Assembly: GCA_025462865.1 (NCBI GenBank) | Contig: JAOAPI010000124.1 | Location: 62,001-126,000 of the forward strand | Length of the DNA: 64,000 nucleotides | Reading direction: 5' to 3' | Origin: Candidatus Sulfotelmatobacter sp. | Lineage (GTDB): Bacteria > Acidobacteriota > Terriglobia > Terriglobales > Acidobacteriaceae | Part shown: one piece after another, positions 43,312-52,059 of the stretch | Numbering within the stretch: the stretch's first letter is position 1 | Layout of the letters: every line of letters starts with the position of its first letter | The notes under the pieces: model-generated | Database searches by the model: none | Seen by the model: the letters and a program-made list of their open reading frames with translations, nothing else | Told to the model about the DNA's origin: nothing | Translations under genes and position numbers: made by a program

Positions 43312-44520
43312 TTACTCTTCGAACCCGACCCAATGCGTCCGCTTTTCGATCTTGCCGCGGCGCTGCGCGTCCAGCATTTTTTCAGTCATCCAGTAGAACT
43401 CTTTCAGCACAATGGCCTCGCCACCCATACCGGCCATAAATGAGAGGATCAGCGGCCGCTTCTGGCTTTCGTAAAGCGCGGCGGCGGCTTCGGCATACAG
43501 AACGCCTCCGCTGCTCACGCTGCCGAGCCCCATGTTCGTCTCGATCACGCCGACCACTTTGAATTTGCTGAGCACATCTTTGACGCGGTCCGTTGGATAG
43601 GGACGAATGGTTCTCAACCTCACCATGCCGACCTTCAAACCTCGTTCGCGCATGTGCTGAATTGCGAACCGCGCGGTCACGGCGTGGGCTCCTTGCAGGA
43701 AAAAAACCACCTCGGCATCGTCGGTCATGAACTCTTCGACCCATGGATCGTATTTCCGTCCGAAGATCTTCGCGAACTCTTCGTGGACTTCCTCGATGAC
43801 CGCCATGGATTGTTCCATGGCGCGGGCACGTTCCAACTGCAGCGGCGGACCCTGTTCCGGCATAATCTGCGGACCATGCGATACCGGATGCCGCGGATCA
43901 AGGGGGTACGGATGCTTGTACGGCGGCAGGAATTCTTTCACCTGGCCCGAGTCGGGCAGTTCCACGTCGCCGGTAATGTGCGAAACGAAGAAGCCATCCT
44001 GGCAGACCATTTGCGGCAAGAGAACCCGCGGGTCTTCGCCGATTCGATACGCGATCAGGTGATTGTCGAATGCCTCCTGCGCATCGCACGACCAGCCCAT
44101 GATCCATCCCATATCGCGCGTCGAGAGCGCGTCAGTGTGCTCAGAACCAAAATCGCCGGGAGGATCGAGGGTACGATCGGCGATCATCATCTGAACCGGC
44201 ATGCGGCTGCCCGAGATCGGCGAATAAAGTTCGTATGCAAACTGCACGCCCACGCCGGAGCTACCCGTAAAGACGCGCGCGCCGCTCGAGGATGCGCCGT
44301 GCGCGATGCTTAGTTGCGAGTGCTCGCTGTCAGCCACAATGTATTCGGCATCGAGTTCGCCATTTGCCACCATTTGCGCCAGCGCCATCATGGTCGCCGT
44401 GTAAGGACGGATCGGGTAAGCCGCGATCACATCGACGTCGGCGTACTTGGCCGCCTGAGCCGACGCGACGCAGCCGTTGATTCTTACCGTTCTCTTTTTC
44501 TGCTCTGCAAGCATTGGCAT
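43312..44520 (-). CDS. 2-oxoacid:ferredoxin oxidoreductase alpha subunit with YPIRP motif (probable oxalate oxidoreductase)
   Basis: A 402-residue alpha (domains I/II) subunit. The family motif YPITP reads YPIRP (Arg38). As I recall the Moorella thermoacetica oxalate oxidoreductase structure, Arg replaces Thr at this position and helps bind the second carboxylate of oxalate. Other motifs: EYIVADSEHSQLSIAHGAS, GARVFTGSSGVGVQFAYE, MPVQMMIADRTLDPPGDFG, and a domain II with VGVIETNMGLGSVSSGG. GGAGTGAATT precedes the ATG. Electron acceptor should be ferredoxin, here perhaps the ferredoxin domain of the GltD-like protein encoded upstream. Confidence 0.88.
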   Translation of the reverse strand: MPMLAEQKKRTVRINGCVASAQAAKYADVDVIAAYPIRPYTATMMALAQMVANGELDAEYIVADSEHSQLSIAHGASSSGARVFTGSSGVGVQFAYELYSPISGSRMPVQMMIADRTLDPPGDFGSEHTDALSTRDMGWIMGWSCDAQEAFDNHLIAYRIGEDPRVLLPQMVCQDGFFVSHITGDVELPDSGQVKEFLPPYKHPYPLDPRHPVSHGPQIMPEQGPPLQLERARAMEQSMAVIEEVHEEFAKIFGRKYDPWVEEFMTDDAEVVFFLQGAHAVTARFAIQHMRERGLKVGMVRLRTIRPYPTDRVKDVLSKFKVVGVIETNMGLGSVSSGGVLYAEAAAALYESQKRPLILSFMAGMGGEAIVLKEFYWMTEKMLDAQRRGKIEKRTHWVGFEE

Positions 44521-44575
44521 AATTCACTCCGCACATTCCGCCCGAAGGCGACTGCCACGAGATTGATTGATTACA

Positions 44576-46408
44576 CTAAATATTCTTCGGTGCCCGGTCG
44601 CCCAGATTTTTCAGCTCTTGCGCCTGCCGTCCATGCAGTCCGGGCGAAATGGCGAAAGCCGTATCCATGCGCACGACTCCGGTATCAAAATCGAGCTCGG
44701 GAACACCCTCGAGGCATCCCGTCGGACATTCTTCGATACACACGCGGCAACCCTTGCAATAGTCGACCAGGATTTTGTAAAGTCCGTTCGACCGTTCTGG
44801 ACGCGCGATGCACGGCTCGGGACAAACCAAGTAGCAGTTGTCGCAGGCGTTACACGTGCCGCAACTGAAGCAGCGATTCGCCTCTTCAACCGCTTGCTCT
44901 TCCGTGAATGCCTGAATCACTTCGTCCTGCGTTTTCGTTCTGGTCTTGGTCGACAGCATTTCCTGCTGGACGCGCGGGAAATGCGGGAAGTACGTCATGT
45001 TCATGCGATTCAAATCGAAGATGACATCGACCGGAATGGTGCGCGGCTCCAGCTTTTCTCCGCGTATTACTTTGTCGAGATTGAATGCGACGCGTTTACC
45101 ATCGCCAACGGCGTTGACAACCATGAGCGGCTGACCGGATCCGACCTGAGCGATATCGCCAGCGGCGAAGAAGTTAGTGTCTCCGAGGCGGCCGAACTTG
45201 TCCATCTTGATGGTGCCGCGTTCGTTCTTGAACTCGGCGGGCAGCCAGTTGAGGGATGCACGCTGCCCGACGGCGATGATGACGTTGTCGACAGCGAATC
45301 GCTCCGCCGGAGCTTCACGATCGACTGTGATGGGAGATGCGTTAATTGCTCCCTGAAAACGCGCCTTGTGAAGTTGCAAGGCTTCAGCCTTGCCATTGCC
45401 GAGCACTGCGGTGACGGCGCGGCCATGCATCAACTCGACGCCCTCTTCCAGCATGTCGTGCAGATCTTCCGGCGATGCAGGCATTTCTTTCGCATTGCCC
45501 TCGACCGTAATCATCGTCACTTCTGCAGCGCCTTGCCGCAGCGCTTCGCGGGCACAATCGATGGCCGTATTTCCACCGCCGATCACGGCAACACGGGCTC
45601 CCAGCTTTACTTTCGAGGTACCCATGCCGATATCGCGGAGGAAGGGAAGTCCGTAGAGAACCCCTTTCTTATCTTCCCCTTCAGCCTTCACGCTGTTCGG
45701 CTCAATGAGGCCTACGGCGAGAACGCAGGCGTCGTAATCTTTCTTGAGGCTGTCCCACGACACATCTTTCCCGACCTCGACGCCGGTCTTGATCTCGACG
45801 CCAAGCTGTTCGAGTCGCTCGATTTCGCGATCCAGAATGTTCTGCGGAAGTACCCAATCAGGAATGCCGCCACGATTGAGTCCGCCGGCTTTCGGGGATT
45901 TCTCAAGGATCGTCACTTTATAGCCGAGGCGCGCGAGTTGATACGCGGCGCTGTGGCCTGCGGGACCCGATCCGACCACGGCGACCTTTTTGCCATTCGG
46001 CTTCCCAGGCTTGACTACATCATTCGTGAGTGCCTGTCCGAGATCGCCGAGAAAGCGCTCGACGGCGCGAATCGAAATGGCTTCATCGTACTTTCCCCGG
46101 TTGCAAGCCTGCTCGCACGGGTGATAGCAAACGCGTCCCGTAACCGACGGAAACGGCATGTCTTCTTTAATCAGCGCATAGGCGTCAAGATATTTGCCGC
46201 GCTTCACCAGGTCGAGGTAGCCCTGAATCTTTTCGTTGGTGCCGCAGGCGTTGTTGCAAGGTGGCAACTTGTCGCGATACACCGGGCGGATCGAGCGCCA
46301 GTTGCCGGTAGGAAACAAGTCCTGCCCCTTTTCCTGCGAGGGCGCGGGAGTAATTCCAGCGAACGGGACAGTAAGCCATTCGGGGATATGAGTATTTTTG
46401 GTCGACAT
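44576..46408 (-). CDS. GltD-like NAD(P)H/FAD oxidoreductase with C-terminal 4Fe-4S ferredoxin domain
   Basis: A 610-residue flavoprotein. An N-terminal Cys cluster (LPPCNNACGT, CYHPCEQACNRG) leads to two dinucleotide sites: VAVVGSGPAGHSAAYQLARLG for FAD and VAVIGGGNTAIDCAREALR for NAD(P)H. The C-terminal ferredoxin domain has RCFSCGTCNACDNCYLVCPEPC and YCKGCRVCIEECPTGC. Such subunits link ferredoxin-type Fe-S centres to NAD(P)H. Between the gamma and alpha genes it would take the place of the separate delta (ferredoxin) subunit and connect oxalate oxidation to NAD(P) reduction. Confidence 0.9.
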   Translation of the reverse strand: MSTKNTHIPEWLTVPFAGITPAPSQEKGQDLFPTGNWRSIRPVYRDKLPPCNNACGTNEKIQGYLDLVKRGKYLDAYALIKEDMPFPSVTGRVCYHPCEQACNRGKYDEAISIRAVERFLGDLGQALTNDVVKPGKPNGKKVAVVGSGPAGHSAAYQLARLGYKVTILEKSPKAGGLNRGGIPDWVLPQNILDREIERLEQLGVEIKTGVEVGKDVSWDSLKKDYDACVLAVGLIEPNSVKAEGEDKKGVLYGLPFLRDIGMGTSKVKLGARVAVIGGGNTAIDCAREALRQGAAEVTMITVEGNAKEMPASPEDLHDMLEEGVELMHGRAVTAVLGNGKAEALQLHKARFQGAINASPITVDREAPAERFAVDNVIIAVGQRASLNWLPAEFKNERGTIKMDKFGRLGDTNFFAAGDIAQVGSGQPLMVVNAVGDGKRVAFNLDKVIRGEKLEPRTIPVDVIFDLNRMNMTYFPHFPRVQQEMLSTKTRTKTQDEVIQAFTEEQAVEEANRCFSCGTCNACDNCYLVCPEPCIARPERSNGLYKILVDYCKGCRVCIEECPTGCLEGVPELDFDTGVVRMDTAFAISPGLHGRQAQELKNLGDRAPKNI

Positions 46409-46423
46409 TAAATTAGTCCTCTC

Positions 46424-47071
46424 CTACACCGCCACTGGATTCAGAGGCATGATGTGCAACTCATTGAGCGCTACTTCGAACGCGTGCTTGTTGGCGATCA
46501 TGGGCTCGATTGTTTTCATTTTGACGATGCCCGTGGTCTTGACCACTGCCGCGATAAGCGGCGCGGCGATGTCAGGCGCAATCGATTTATTTCTCTCGGC
46601 GGCACCTTCGGTTGAAAGCCGGTCCAGACCCAGTTCGCCTAGCCGGTAGTAAAGCCACTTGTGGTCAGCAATTTTCGCGGCATCGACGCAAACGAGCTGT
46701 GCCAGCCGTTCGGGGCCGGGGACGAAACGGATCATGTAATCCGGCGTGTAATGTGTGTTAATCACGAGCGTTCCGCCGGGAGGCATGCCGCGCATGTAAT
46801 CCCAACCCTTGACCATCGTTCCCTCGACCAGCACAACGACGTTGGGATGTTCATTTTCGTAAGTCAGTTCGTTTTCGAGCACGTTGTCGCTTACGCGGCA
46901 ATATTTGCGCGTGGGGCAATTGGTGCGATCGGGATTATCGACGTAGTTTTCCATCGCCTGCGCGTACTTGCCCTCGATACGGGCCGAGGCGGAGATGGAG
47001 TTCACAATGTCGCGACCCTCTTTATCCATGATGATGCCGCGAGTCCAGACGGTGAGTTCTGTGTAGGCCAT
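46424..47071 (-). CDS. 2-oxoacid:ferredoxin oxidoreductase gamma subunit
   Basis: A 215-residue protein like the gamma (domain III) subunits: it starts MAYTELTVWTRGII and contains NVVVLVEGTMVKGWDYMRGMPPGG, INTHYTPDYMIRFV, and near the end GIVKMKTIEPMI. The usual glycine-rich GxGGQG start is replaced. A Cys pair (NCPTRKYCRV) is present. It lies 15 bases ahead of the GltD-like gene and completes the alpha-beta-gamma set in this operon. Confidence 0.8.
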   Translation of the reverse strand: MAYTELTVWTRGIIMDKEGRDIVNSISASARIEGKYAQAMENYVDNPDRTNCPTRKYCRVSDNVLENELTYENEHPNVVVLVEGTMVKGWDYMRGMPPGGTLVINTHYTPDYMIRFVPGPERLAQLVCVDAAKIADHKWLYYRLGELGLDRLSTEGAAERNKSIAPDIAAPLIAAVVKTTGIVKMKTIEPMIANKHAFEVALNELHIMPLNPVAV

Positions 47072-47095
47072 AATCAGTCCTCGTTATTCTTGCCG

Positions 47096-49381
47096 CTAAC
47101 TATTTGTAGATACGTCGGAGCACAAATCCCCGGCCCCGTCGGTTAATTCTCTTGCCTGCTTCAACTGCTTCGGACTGCCACGATCAGAATCGAGAACTGC
47201 CAGCAAATCGTCTCGTAAGACCCGCAAAGGCGCGGCGCGCGTGCCGTCCTGGAATTCCGCGATGGCCGAGAGTGCTGCCTTCTTGCAGAGGCTCTCGATA
47301 TCGGCGCCGGTGAAGCCTTCGGTGCGCGCGGCGAAATCGTCGAAATCGACGTCTGACGCCAAGGGCACACGCTGGCAACAAAGCCGCATGATAGCGGCGC
47401 GGTCGGCAGCGTCAGGTTTCGTGAACGACAGGATGTAATCGAAGCGTCCGCTCCGTAACAGCGCCGGCTCGATCCGCTCCGGACGATTCGTCGCCGCCAG
47501 CAGGAGCACACCCTTTACGTCGCGCAAGTTGTCGATCTCGCGCAAAAGCTGACTGAGAATCCTCTGATAGATGTCGGTACCGAATTGATCGGCCCCAAAT
47601 CTGGGCGCGATCGCGTCAATCGTATCGAAGAAAAGAATACAGGGGGCGGCCCTTCGCGCCTTTTTGAAAACCTCCCGCAAGGCTCGCTCGGATTCGCCCA
47701 GCCATTTCGAATAGAGCTGCGGCCCATCGATGGCAATCAGCGGGATCTGTTTTTCGCCCGCTAACGCCCGAGCCATGGCGGTCTTTCCGGTGCCCGAAGG
47801 TCCAGTCAAAAGAATGCCGCGCGGTGGGGTCAGCCCGACTTGCTCGTAGACATCGTCGTGCACGTGCGAATGCTCGACTACGGTATCCAGTAATCGTTTG
47901 ACTTCATTGAGACCGGCCAGCGACGCAAAAGTGGAATTGCTCTTCTCAATAAAGAATTCACGAGTCGCGCTCGGCTCAACTTCCTTCAAGCCTGCGAGGA
48001 AATCTTCACGCGTAACTTGAAGCTTGTCCAGGCGAGCGGAGCCAGCGCCGTCGCTTTCGATGGGGAAGGCTGACAAAAAACTGCGCAGCGCAATCATGCC
48101 AACTTCCTGGCACAAGGCTTCAAGGTCCGCGCCGACGAAGCCGTGAGAATGCTCGGCGATCTCGCGAAGGTCGACGTCATCGGCGAGCGGCATGGCGCGA
48201 GTATGAATTCTCAATATTTGCAATCGCGCCTGAGAATTTGGGACACCGATTTCAATTTCGCGATCAAAACGCCCGGGACGGCGTAAGGCGGGATCAAGAA
48301 CCTCGGGAATATTTGTGGCGCCGATGACGATAACCTGGCCGCGCGCGACAAACCCGTCCATAAGGCTGAGAAGCTGCGCCACCACTCGTTTTTCAACTTC
48401 GCCGGTTACCTCGGCACGCTTGGGAGCCACGGCGTCGATCTCATCGATGAAGAGGATTGCAGGCGCGTGCCGTGCCGCTTCCTCGAAGACCTCGCGGAGC
48501 TTGGCCTCGCTTTCGCCGTAAAACTTGCGCATGATCTCAGGGCCATTGAGATGAATGAAGTGAACCCGGCTTTCCGCCGCAACAGCACGAGCAAGCAGTG
48601 TCTTTCCGGTGCCCGGCGGACCGTACAACAACACACCCTTAGGCGCGAGAATTCCCAAGCGCTCAAAGACGCGCGAATATTTCAACGGCAATTCAACAAT
48701 TTCACGAACCCGCGCGACCTCTCGTTCGAGCCCACCAATATCCTCGTACGATACGGCCGGGGCGCGTGCCGCCGTTTGCTCGCCTTCCACTACTCGTATG
48801 TCAGTGCGCTTCCCGATCACGACAGCGCCCGCGGGAATGGTGCGCACAACCTGGAAGTTCACCGCCTTGGCAAACGTCGGCACGCGAACGACGCAGCCAG
48901 TTGTAACGGGAACGCCGATAAGATCCTCAAGCATCCGCTCGGGAGCGATGGTAGCGGGCGCGGCTCCAATCCATAATGGCGCGAAGCGGACCGCGACTGC
49001 CTCCTGGCGCCCGATTGCAGCCACGGTGACCTGCTCCTGCAAACCCGCGCCACAGTTGCTGCGGCATGTGCCATCCATCTGGATCATGCCTTCATGTCCG
49101 TCGTCGGAAAGTTCGGCGCGGCCAACCGCGACAGTGGCGCCAGTAATTTTGAGTATGTCGCCGATGCGTGCGCCGATCCGCCGCAAGTCGGCGGACGCCA
49201 GGCGCGCGATGGCATGGCCAACATCCTCCACCCGCGCTTCTGCAACGCGCAGCGTGAGGGTCGCGGTTTCTGATGAGGAAGCTTCCGTCATGATGTGACT
49301 GGCAACTTTGCCATGGCCGGCCACGCTCTCGAAGAGCGTCATCTTCTTCTGCGACTCCATATCATCCGGCATGTTGGACAA
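47096..49381 (-). CDS. CDC48/VCP-like AAA+ ATPase, D2 Walker B altered
   Basis: A 761-residue CDC48-type protein: N domain (about 30-200), D1 (about 210-450) and D2 (about 480-720). D1 has GPPGTGKT, the Walker B LFIDEIDAV, and GATNIPEVLDPALRRPGRFD. D2 has GPSGTGKT and ATNRPERIEPALLRSGRFD, but its Walker B reads FFDTIDAI: the catalytic Glu is Thr. So D2 should bind ATP yet hydrolyse it poorly. The start is TTG at 49381 with AAGGA five bases before it. It lies first after the GntR gene in the operon; its client is unknown, perhaps an Fe-S enzyme of the operon. Confidence 0.88.
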   Translation of the reverse strand: MSNMPDDMESQKKMTLFESVAGHGKVASHIMTEASSSETATLTLRVAEARVEDVGHAIARLASADLRRIGARIGDILKITGATVAVGRAELSDDGHEGMIQMDGTCRSNCGAGLQEQVTVAAIGRQEAVAVRFAPLWIGAAPATIAPERMLEDLIGVPVTTGCVVRVPTFAKAVNFQVVRTIPAGAVVIGKRTDIRVVEGEQTAARAPAVSYEDIGGLEREVARVREIVELPLKYSRVFERLGILAPKGVLLYGPPGTGKTLLARAVAAESRVHFIHLNGPEIMRKFYGESEAKLREVFEEAARHAPAILFIDEIDAVAPKRAEVTGEVEKRVVAQLLSLMDGFVARGQVIVIGATNIPEVLDPALRRPGRFDREIEIGVPNSQARLQILRIHTRAMPLADDVDLREIAEHSHGFVGADLEALCQEVGMIALRSFLSAFPIESDGAGSARLDKLQVTREDFLAGLKEVEPSATREFFIEKSNSTFASLAGLNEVKRLLDTVVEHSHVHDDVYEQVGLTPPRGILLTGPSGTGKTAMARALAGEKQIPLIAIDGPQLYSKWLGESERALREVFKKARRAAPCILFFDTIDAIAPRFGADQFGTDIYQRILSQLLREIDNLRDVKGVLLLAATNRPERIEPALLRSGRFDYILSFTKPDAADRAAIMRLCCQRVPLASDVDFDDFAARTEGFTGADIESLCKKAALSAIAEFQDGTRAAPLRVLRDDLLAVLDSDRGSPKQLKQARELTDGAGDLCSDVSTNS

Positions 49382-49390
49382 CGTTGTCCT

Positions 49391-50098
49391 TTAAAACTTG
49401 TTTAGTACGATCTCTTCCACATCTTCCAGATGCCGCCGCATGGCGTCTTTTGCGGCTTCAGCATCGTGGCGCTTGATAGCAGCCAGAATCCGCCTGTGTC
49501 CCTTGAGCGATTTCTCGGGGCGACCCTCAACCTGCAACGAACGCGCCCGCGTATCGCGCAACAAGTCCATGACAGTATCGATCACCTTCAGTACCACGCT
49601 GTTATCGGAAGCCAGCGCAATGCTGTAGTGGAACTCCGCGTCCTCAGCGACGGCGGCGTCTCCTTGATGCTGTCTCTCCTCTTGCCGCCGGAGAATATCC
49701 TCCATCTCCACAACTTCTTCAGGAGAAGCGTGCGCGGCGGCGCGGGCCGCCAACGGCGGTTCGAGCATCTTGCGAAAATCCAAGAGTTCGCTGACTAATT
49801 CTTTGCGCCGCTTCAGGGCGTTCGCAAACGGATTGGCCAATGAACTGGAAGAAGTCTCGCGAACAATCGTTCCCGTCCCCTGCCGAGCTTCCACTAATCC
49901 AAGCAGTTCCAGGCTTCGGATTGCATCGCGAATCGAGCCGCGGCTTACTCGTAGCATCTCGGCCAAATCGCGCTCCGAGGGGAGCTTGTCACCGGGCTGA
50001 AGTTTTTTTAGAATCAGCCTTTCAATTTGCTTGGCGACTTCCTCGTAGACGCGATTCCGGCGCACAACCTCGAATTCGGGTTTCATTGCAGTGGACAT
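49391..50098 (-). CDS. FadR-subfamily GntR transcriptional regulator
   Basis: A 235-residue regulator. The winged HTH is at about 15-80 (LQPGDKLPSERDLAEML, VSRGSIRDAIRSLELLGLV, RQGTGTIV). The FCD ligand domain follows, with metal or ligand-binding candidates in DFRKMLEPPLAARAA, EFHYSIALASDN and GHRRILAAIKRHD. FadR-type members often sense organic acids. It is the first gene of the minus-strand operon, and a perfect inverted repeat (50106-50124) lies eight bases before its ATG, so it probably represses itself and the whole operon. Confidence 0.92.
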   Translation of the reverse strand: MSTAMKPEFEVVRRNRVYEEVAKQIERLILKKLQPGDKLPSERDLAEMLRVSRGSIRDAIRSLELLGLVEARQGTGTIVRETSSSSLANPFANALKRRKELVSELLDFRKMLEPPLAARAAAHASPEEVVEMEDILRRQEERQHQGDAAVAEDAEFHYSIALASDNSVVLKVIDTVMDLLRDTRARSLQVEGRPEKSLKGHRRILAAIKRHDAEAAKDAMRRHLEDVEEIVLNKF

Positions 50099-50105
50099 CT
50101 GTAAG

Positions 50106-50124
50106 TGGTCCGATAAGTGGACCA
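50106..50124. promoter_or_regulatory. Probable GntR operator
   Basis: Perfect inverted repeat TGGTCC-N7-GGACCA just upstream of the GntR start. FadR-type operators typically are TGGT...ACCA palindromes. A -10-like TATACT on the minus strand (50133-50138) puts the operator over the transcription start. Confidence 0.6.
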
Positions 50125-50132
50125 GCCAAAAA

Positions 50133-50162
50133 AGTATACTCCGCTTGTCAAGGAGGGCACAA
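50133..50162 (-). promoter_or_regulatory. Probable promoter of the GntR-oxidoreductase operon
   Basis: On the minus strand TATACT (50133-50138) is preceded after an 18-base spacer by TTGTGC, a modest -35 box. The start would lie near 50127, just ahead of the inverted repeat. The rest of the gap up to the transhydrogenase gene (50163-50483) shows no coding frame or other clear signal. Confidence 0.4.
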
Positions 50163-50483
50163 ATGCAGCCTGTGCATAAAAGGTAGGTGATTTCTGTTCC
50201 ACGCGGCGCTGACAGAACTATCGCCGGCGGGCCAATTCACCGAAGACAGCGAGGAATACAAGGAATGTTCTGCGGAGAGATTTAACGAACTCAGCGATAG
50301 AAATCCTCTCACCATTTACCTCATTCCAGCATCCCTGTCTGGGTGCGAATGCTTTTCAGTACGTCTCTTTATCTGATACTGTTTTGAGTCCATCGGACGC
50401 CGCATTGTCAGTACCGTAACGAGAGTCACAGTTAATCGTGCGTCGAACTGTGTCGTATTCGCTGGTTCAAGGGAAGGACGACC

Positions 50484-51659
50484 GTGATTGTTGGGGTTCC
50501 AAAGGAAAGTTATCCGGGAGAACGGAGAGTCGCGCTCGTTCCCTCAGTGATCCCGGTGCTGGCCAAGGCGGGGCTCGAAGTGGTTGTCGAGTCGGGAGCG
50601 GGGGACGCAGCGGGGTATCCCGATTCGGGGTACGTTGAAAAGGGAGCGAAGATTCTTCCGGATCGCCCCGCCGTGTTCGGATCAGCCGACATCATTGTGC
50701 AAGTGCTTTGCTACGGCTCCAATGACGTTACGGGACAGGCCGACCTTCCTCTGTTGCGTCACGATCAGTTGTTAATTGGATTCTTACGGCCCTTCGGATC
50801 TGCTGAAGTGGTGCAACAGATCGCCGCAGCCGGCGTGACCTCATTCGCGGTTGAACTCGTGCCTCGTACGACGCGGGCTCAAAGCATGGATGCGCTTTCC
50901 TCCATGGGGACAATTTGCGGCTACAAGGCAGTGCTGCTGGCCGCCGAAACGTCCATCAGAATTTTCCCCATGATGACCACAGCTGCGGGCACCATCACAC
51001 CGGCCCGTGTATTCGTGATTGGCGCCGGGGTCGCCGGCCTGCAAGCCATTTCCACCGCTCGGAGGCTCGGTGCCGTGGCTTCCGCTTACGACATGCGGGC
51101 CGCGTCGAAAGAGCAAGTACAGAGCTTAGGCGGCCGTTTCATCGAGTTGCCAATTGAAGCTCAAAACGCTCAGGACGCACGTGGCTACGGGACTGCCCAG
51201 GACGAAACTTTTTATGCCCGGCAACGCGAACTTCTCACGCGTGTGGTTGCTGAGAGCGATGTCGTCATTACGGCTGCTGTGATTCCGGGCAAGAAGTCGC
51301 CAGTGCTGATTACCGCCGACATGGTCAAGGGGATGGCGCCCGGTTCCGTCATCGTAGACCTCGCCTCCGAACGCGGAGGTAACTGCGAACTCACACGCGT
51401 CGGGGAAATGGTGCATGAATATGGCGTCTCGATTATCGGCGCCATTAACCTAGCGAGCAGCGTCCCATATCACGCCAGCCAGATGTACGCCCGCAATGTG
51501 GCGACGTTCATTGCCTACATGGTGAAGGAAGGCCAGTTGCAACTCAATCTGCAGGATGAAATTATCCGCGAGACGATGGTAACGCGCGGCGGTGAAATCG
51601 TGAACCCGAGGGTGCGGGAGTTTTACAAACTGCCGGCTTTGGCATCGGCGGGAGTGTAA
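50484..51659 (+). CDS. pntA: NAD(P) transhydrogenase alpha subunit, part 1
   Basis: A 391-residue NAD-binding domain I protein of the proton-translocating transhydrogenase. Motifs: VGVPKESYPGERRVALVPS at the N terminus, RTTRAQSMDALSSMGTICGY and the dinucleotide fold VFVIGAGVAGLQAISTARRLG. The start is GTG at 50484 with AAGGA about seven bases before it. It lacks the membrane part, which is in the next gene. It is the first gene of a three-gene operon, divergent from the GntR operon. Confidence 0.93.
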   Translation: MIVGVPKESYPGERRVALVPSVIPVLAKAGLEVVVESGAGDAAGYPDSGYVEKGAKILPDRPAVFGSADIIVQVLCYGSNDVTGQADLPLLRHDQLLIGFLRPFGSAEVVQQIAAAGVTSFAVELVPRTTRAQSMDALSSMGTICGYKAVLLAAETSIRIFPMMTTAAGTITPARVFVIGAGVAGLQAISTARRLGAVASAYDMRAASKEQVQSLGGRFIELPIEAQNAQDARGYGTAQDETFYARQRELLTRVVAESDVVITAAVIPGKKSPVLITADMVKGMAPGSVIVDLASERGGNCELTRVGEMVHEYGVSIIGAINLASSVPYHASQMYARNVATFIAYMVKEGQLQLNLQDEIIRETMVTRGGEIVNPRVREFYKLPALASAGV

Positions 51660-51736
51660 ATCCAGAAGCAATCGCTGTCCGAACTGCTAACGTTCCAAGT
51701 GTTGCTGAGAACCGAGACTGAGAACTGGGGTCGCAT

Positions 51737-52030
51737 ATGAATTCCAATCTGATCGACGATCTTTTCATTTTTATGCTGGCCTGCTTCATCGGTTTTGAGG
51801 TCATCCGCCACGTGTCGCCCCTGCTGCACACTCCGCTGATGTCGCTGACCAATGCTCTCGACGCGATCGCCGTTGTGGGCGCGATTGTCCTGGTGGGGGA
51901 GCGCAAGAGCGAATTTGCGACGGTGCTGGGCGTGATCGCCATTGTCGCTGCCACCAGCAACGTGGTTGGTGGATTTTTCATTACTGACCGCATGCTGAAA
52001 ATGTTCAAGAGTAGCCGTCCGAGCAAATAA
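51737..52030 (+). CDS. pntAB: NAD(P) transhydrogenase alpha subunit, part 2 (membrane part)
   Basis: A 97-residue membrane subunit with three or so helices: LFIFMLACFIGFEVI, IAVVGAIVLVG, and VLGVIAIVAATSNVVGGFFI. HVSPLLHTPLMSLTNA is the characteristic transhydrogenase motif. It sits between pntA and pntB and supplies part of the proton channel (domain II). Confidence 0.9.
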   Translation: MNSNLIDDLFIFMLACFIGFEVIRHVSPLLHTPLMSLTNALDAIAVVGAIVLVGERKSEFATVLGVIAIVAATSNVVGGFFITDRMLKMFKSSRPSK

Positions 52031-52059
52031 AGAGTCCGAACGAAATCCTAGAGCAAATC

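Noticed and set aside
44567-46411. Long open frame on the plus strand opposite the GltD-like gene (614 codons)
   Set aside because: It mirrors the flavoprotein's codon pattern, has no ribosome site and no recognisable domain. The minus-strand gene has many family motifs.
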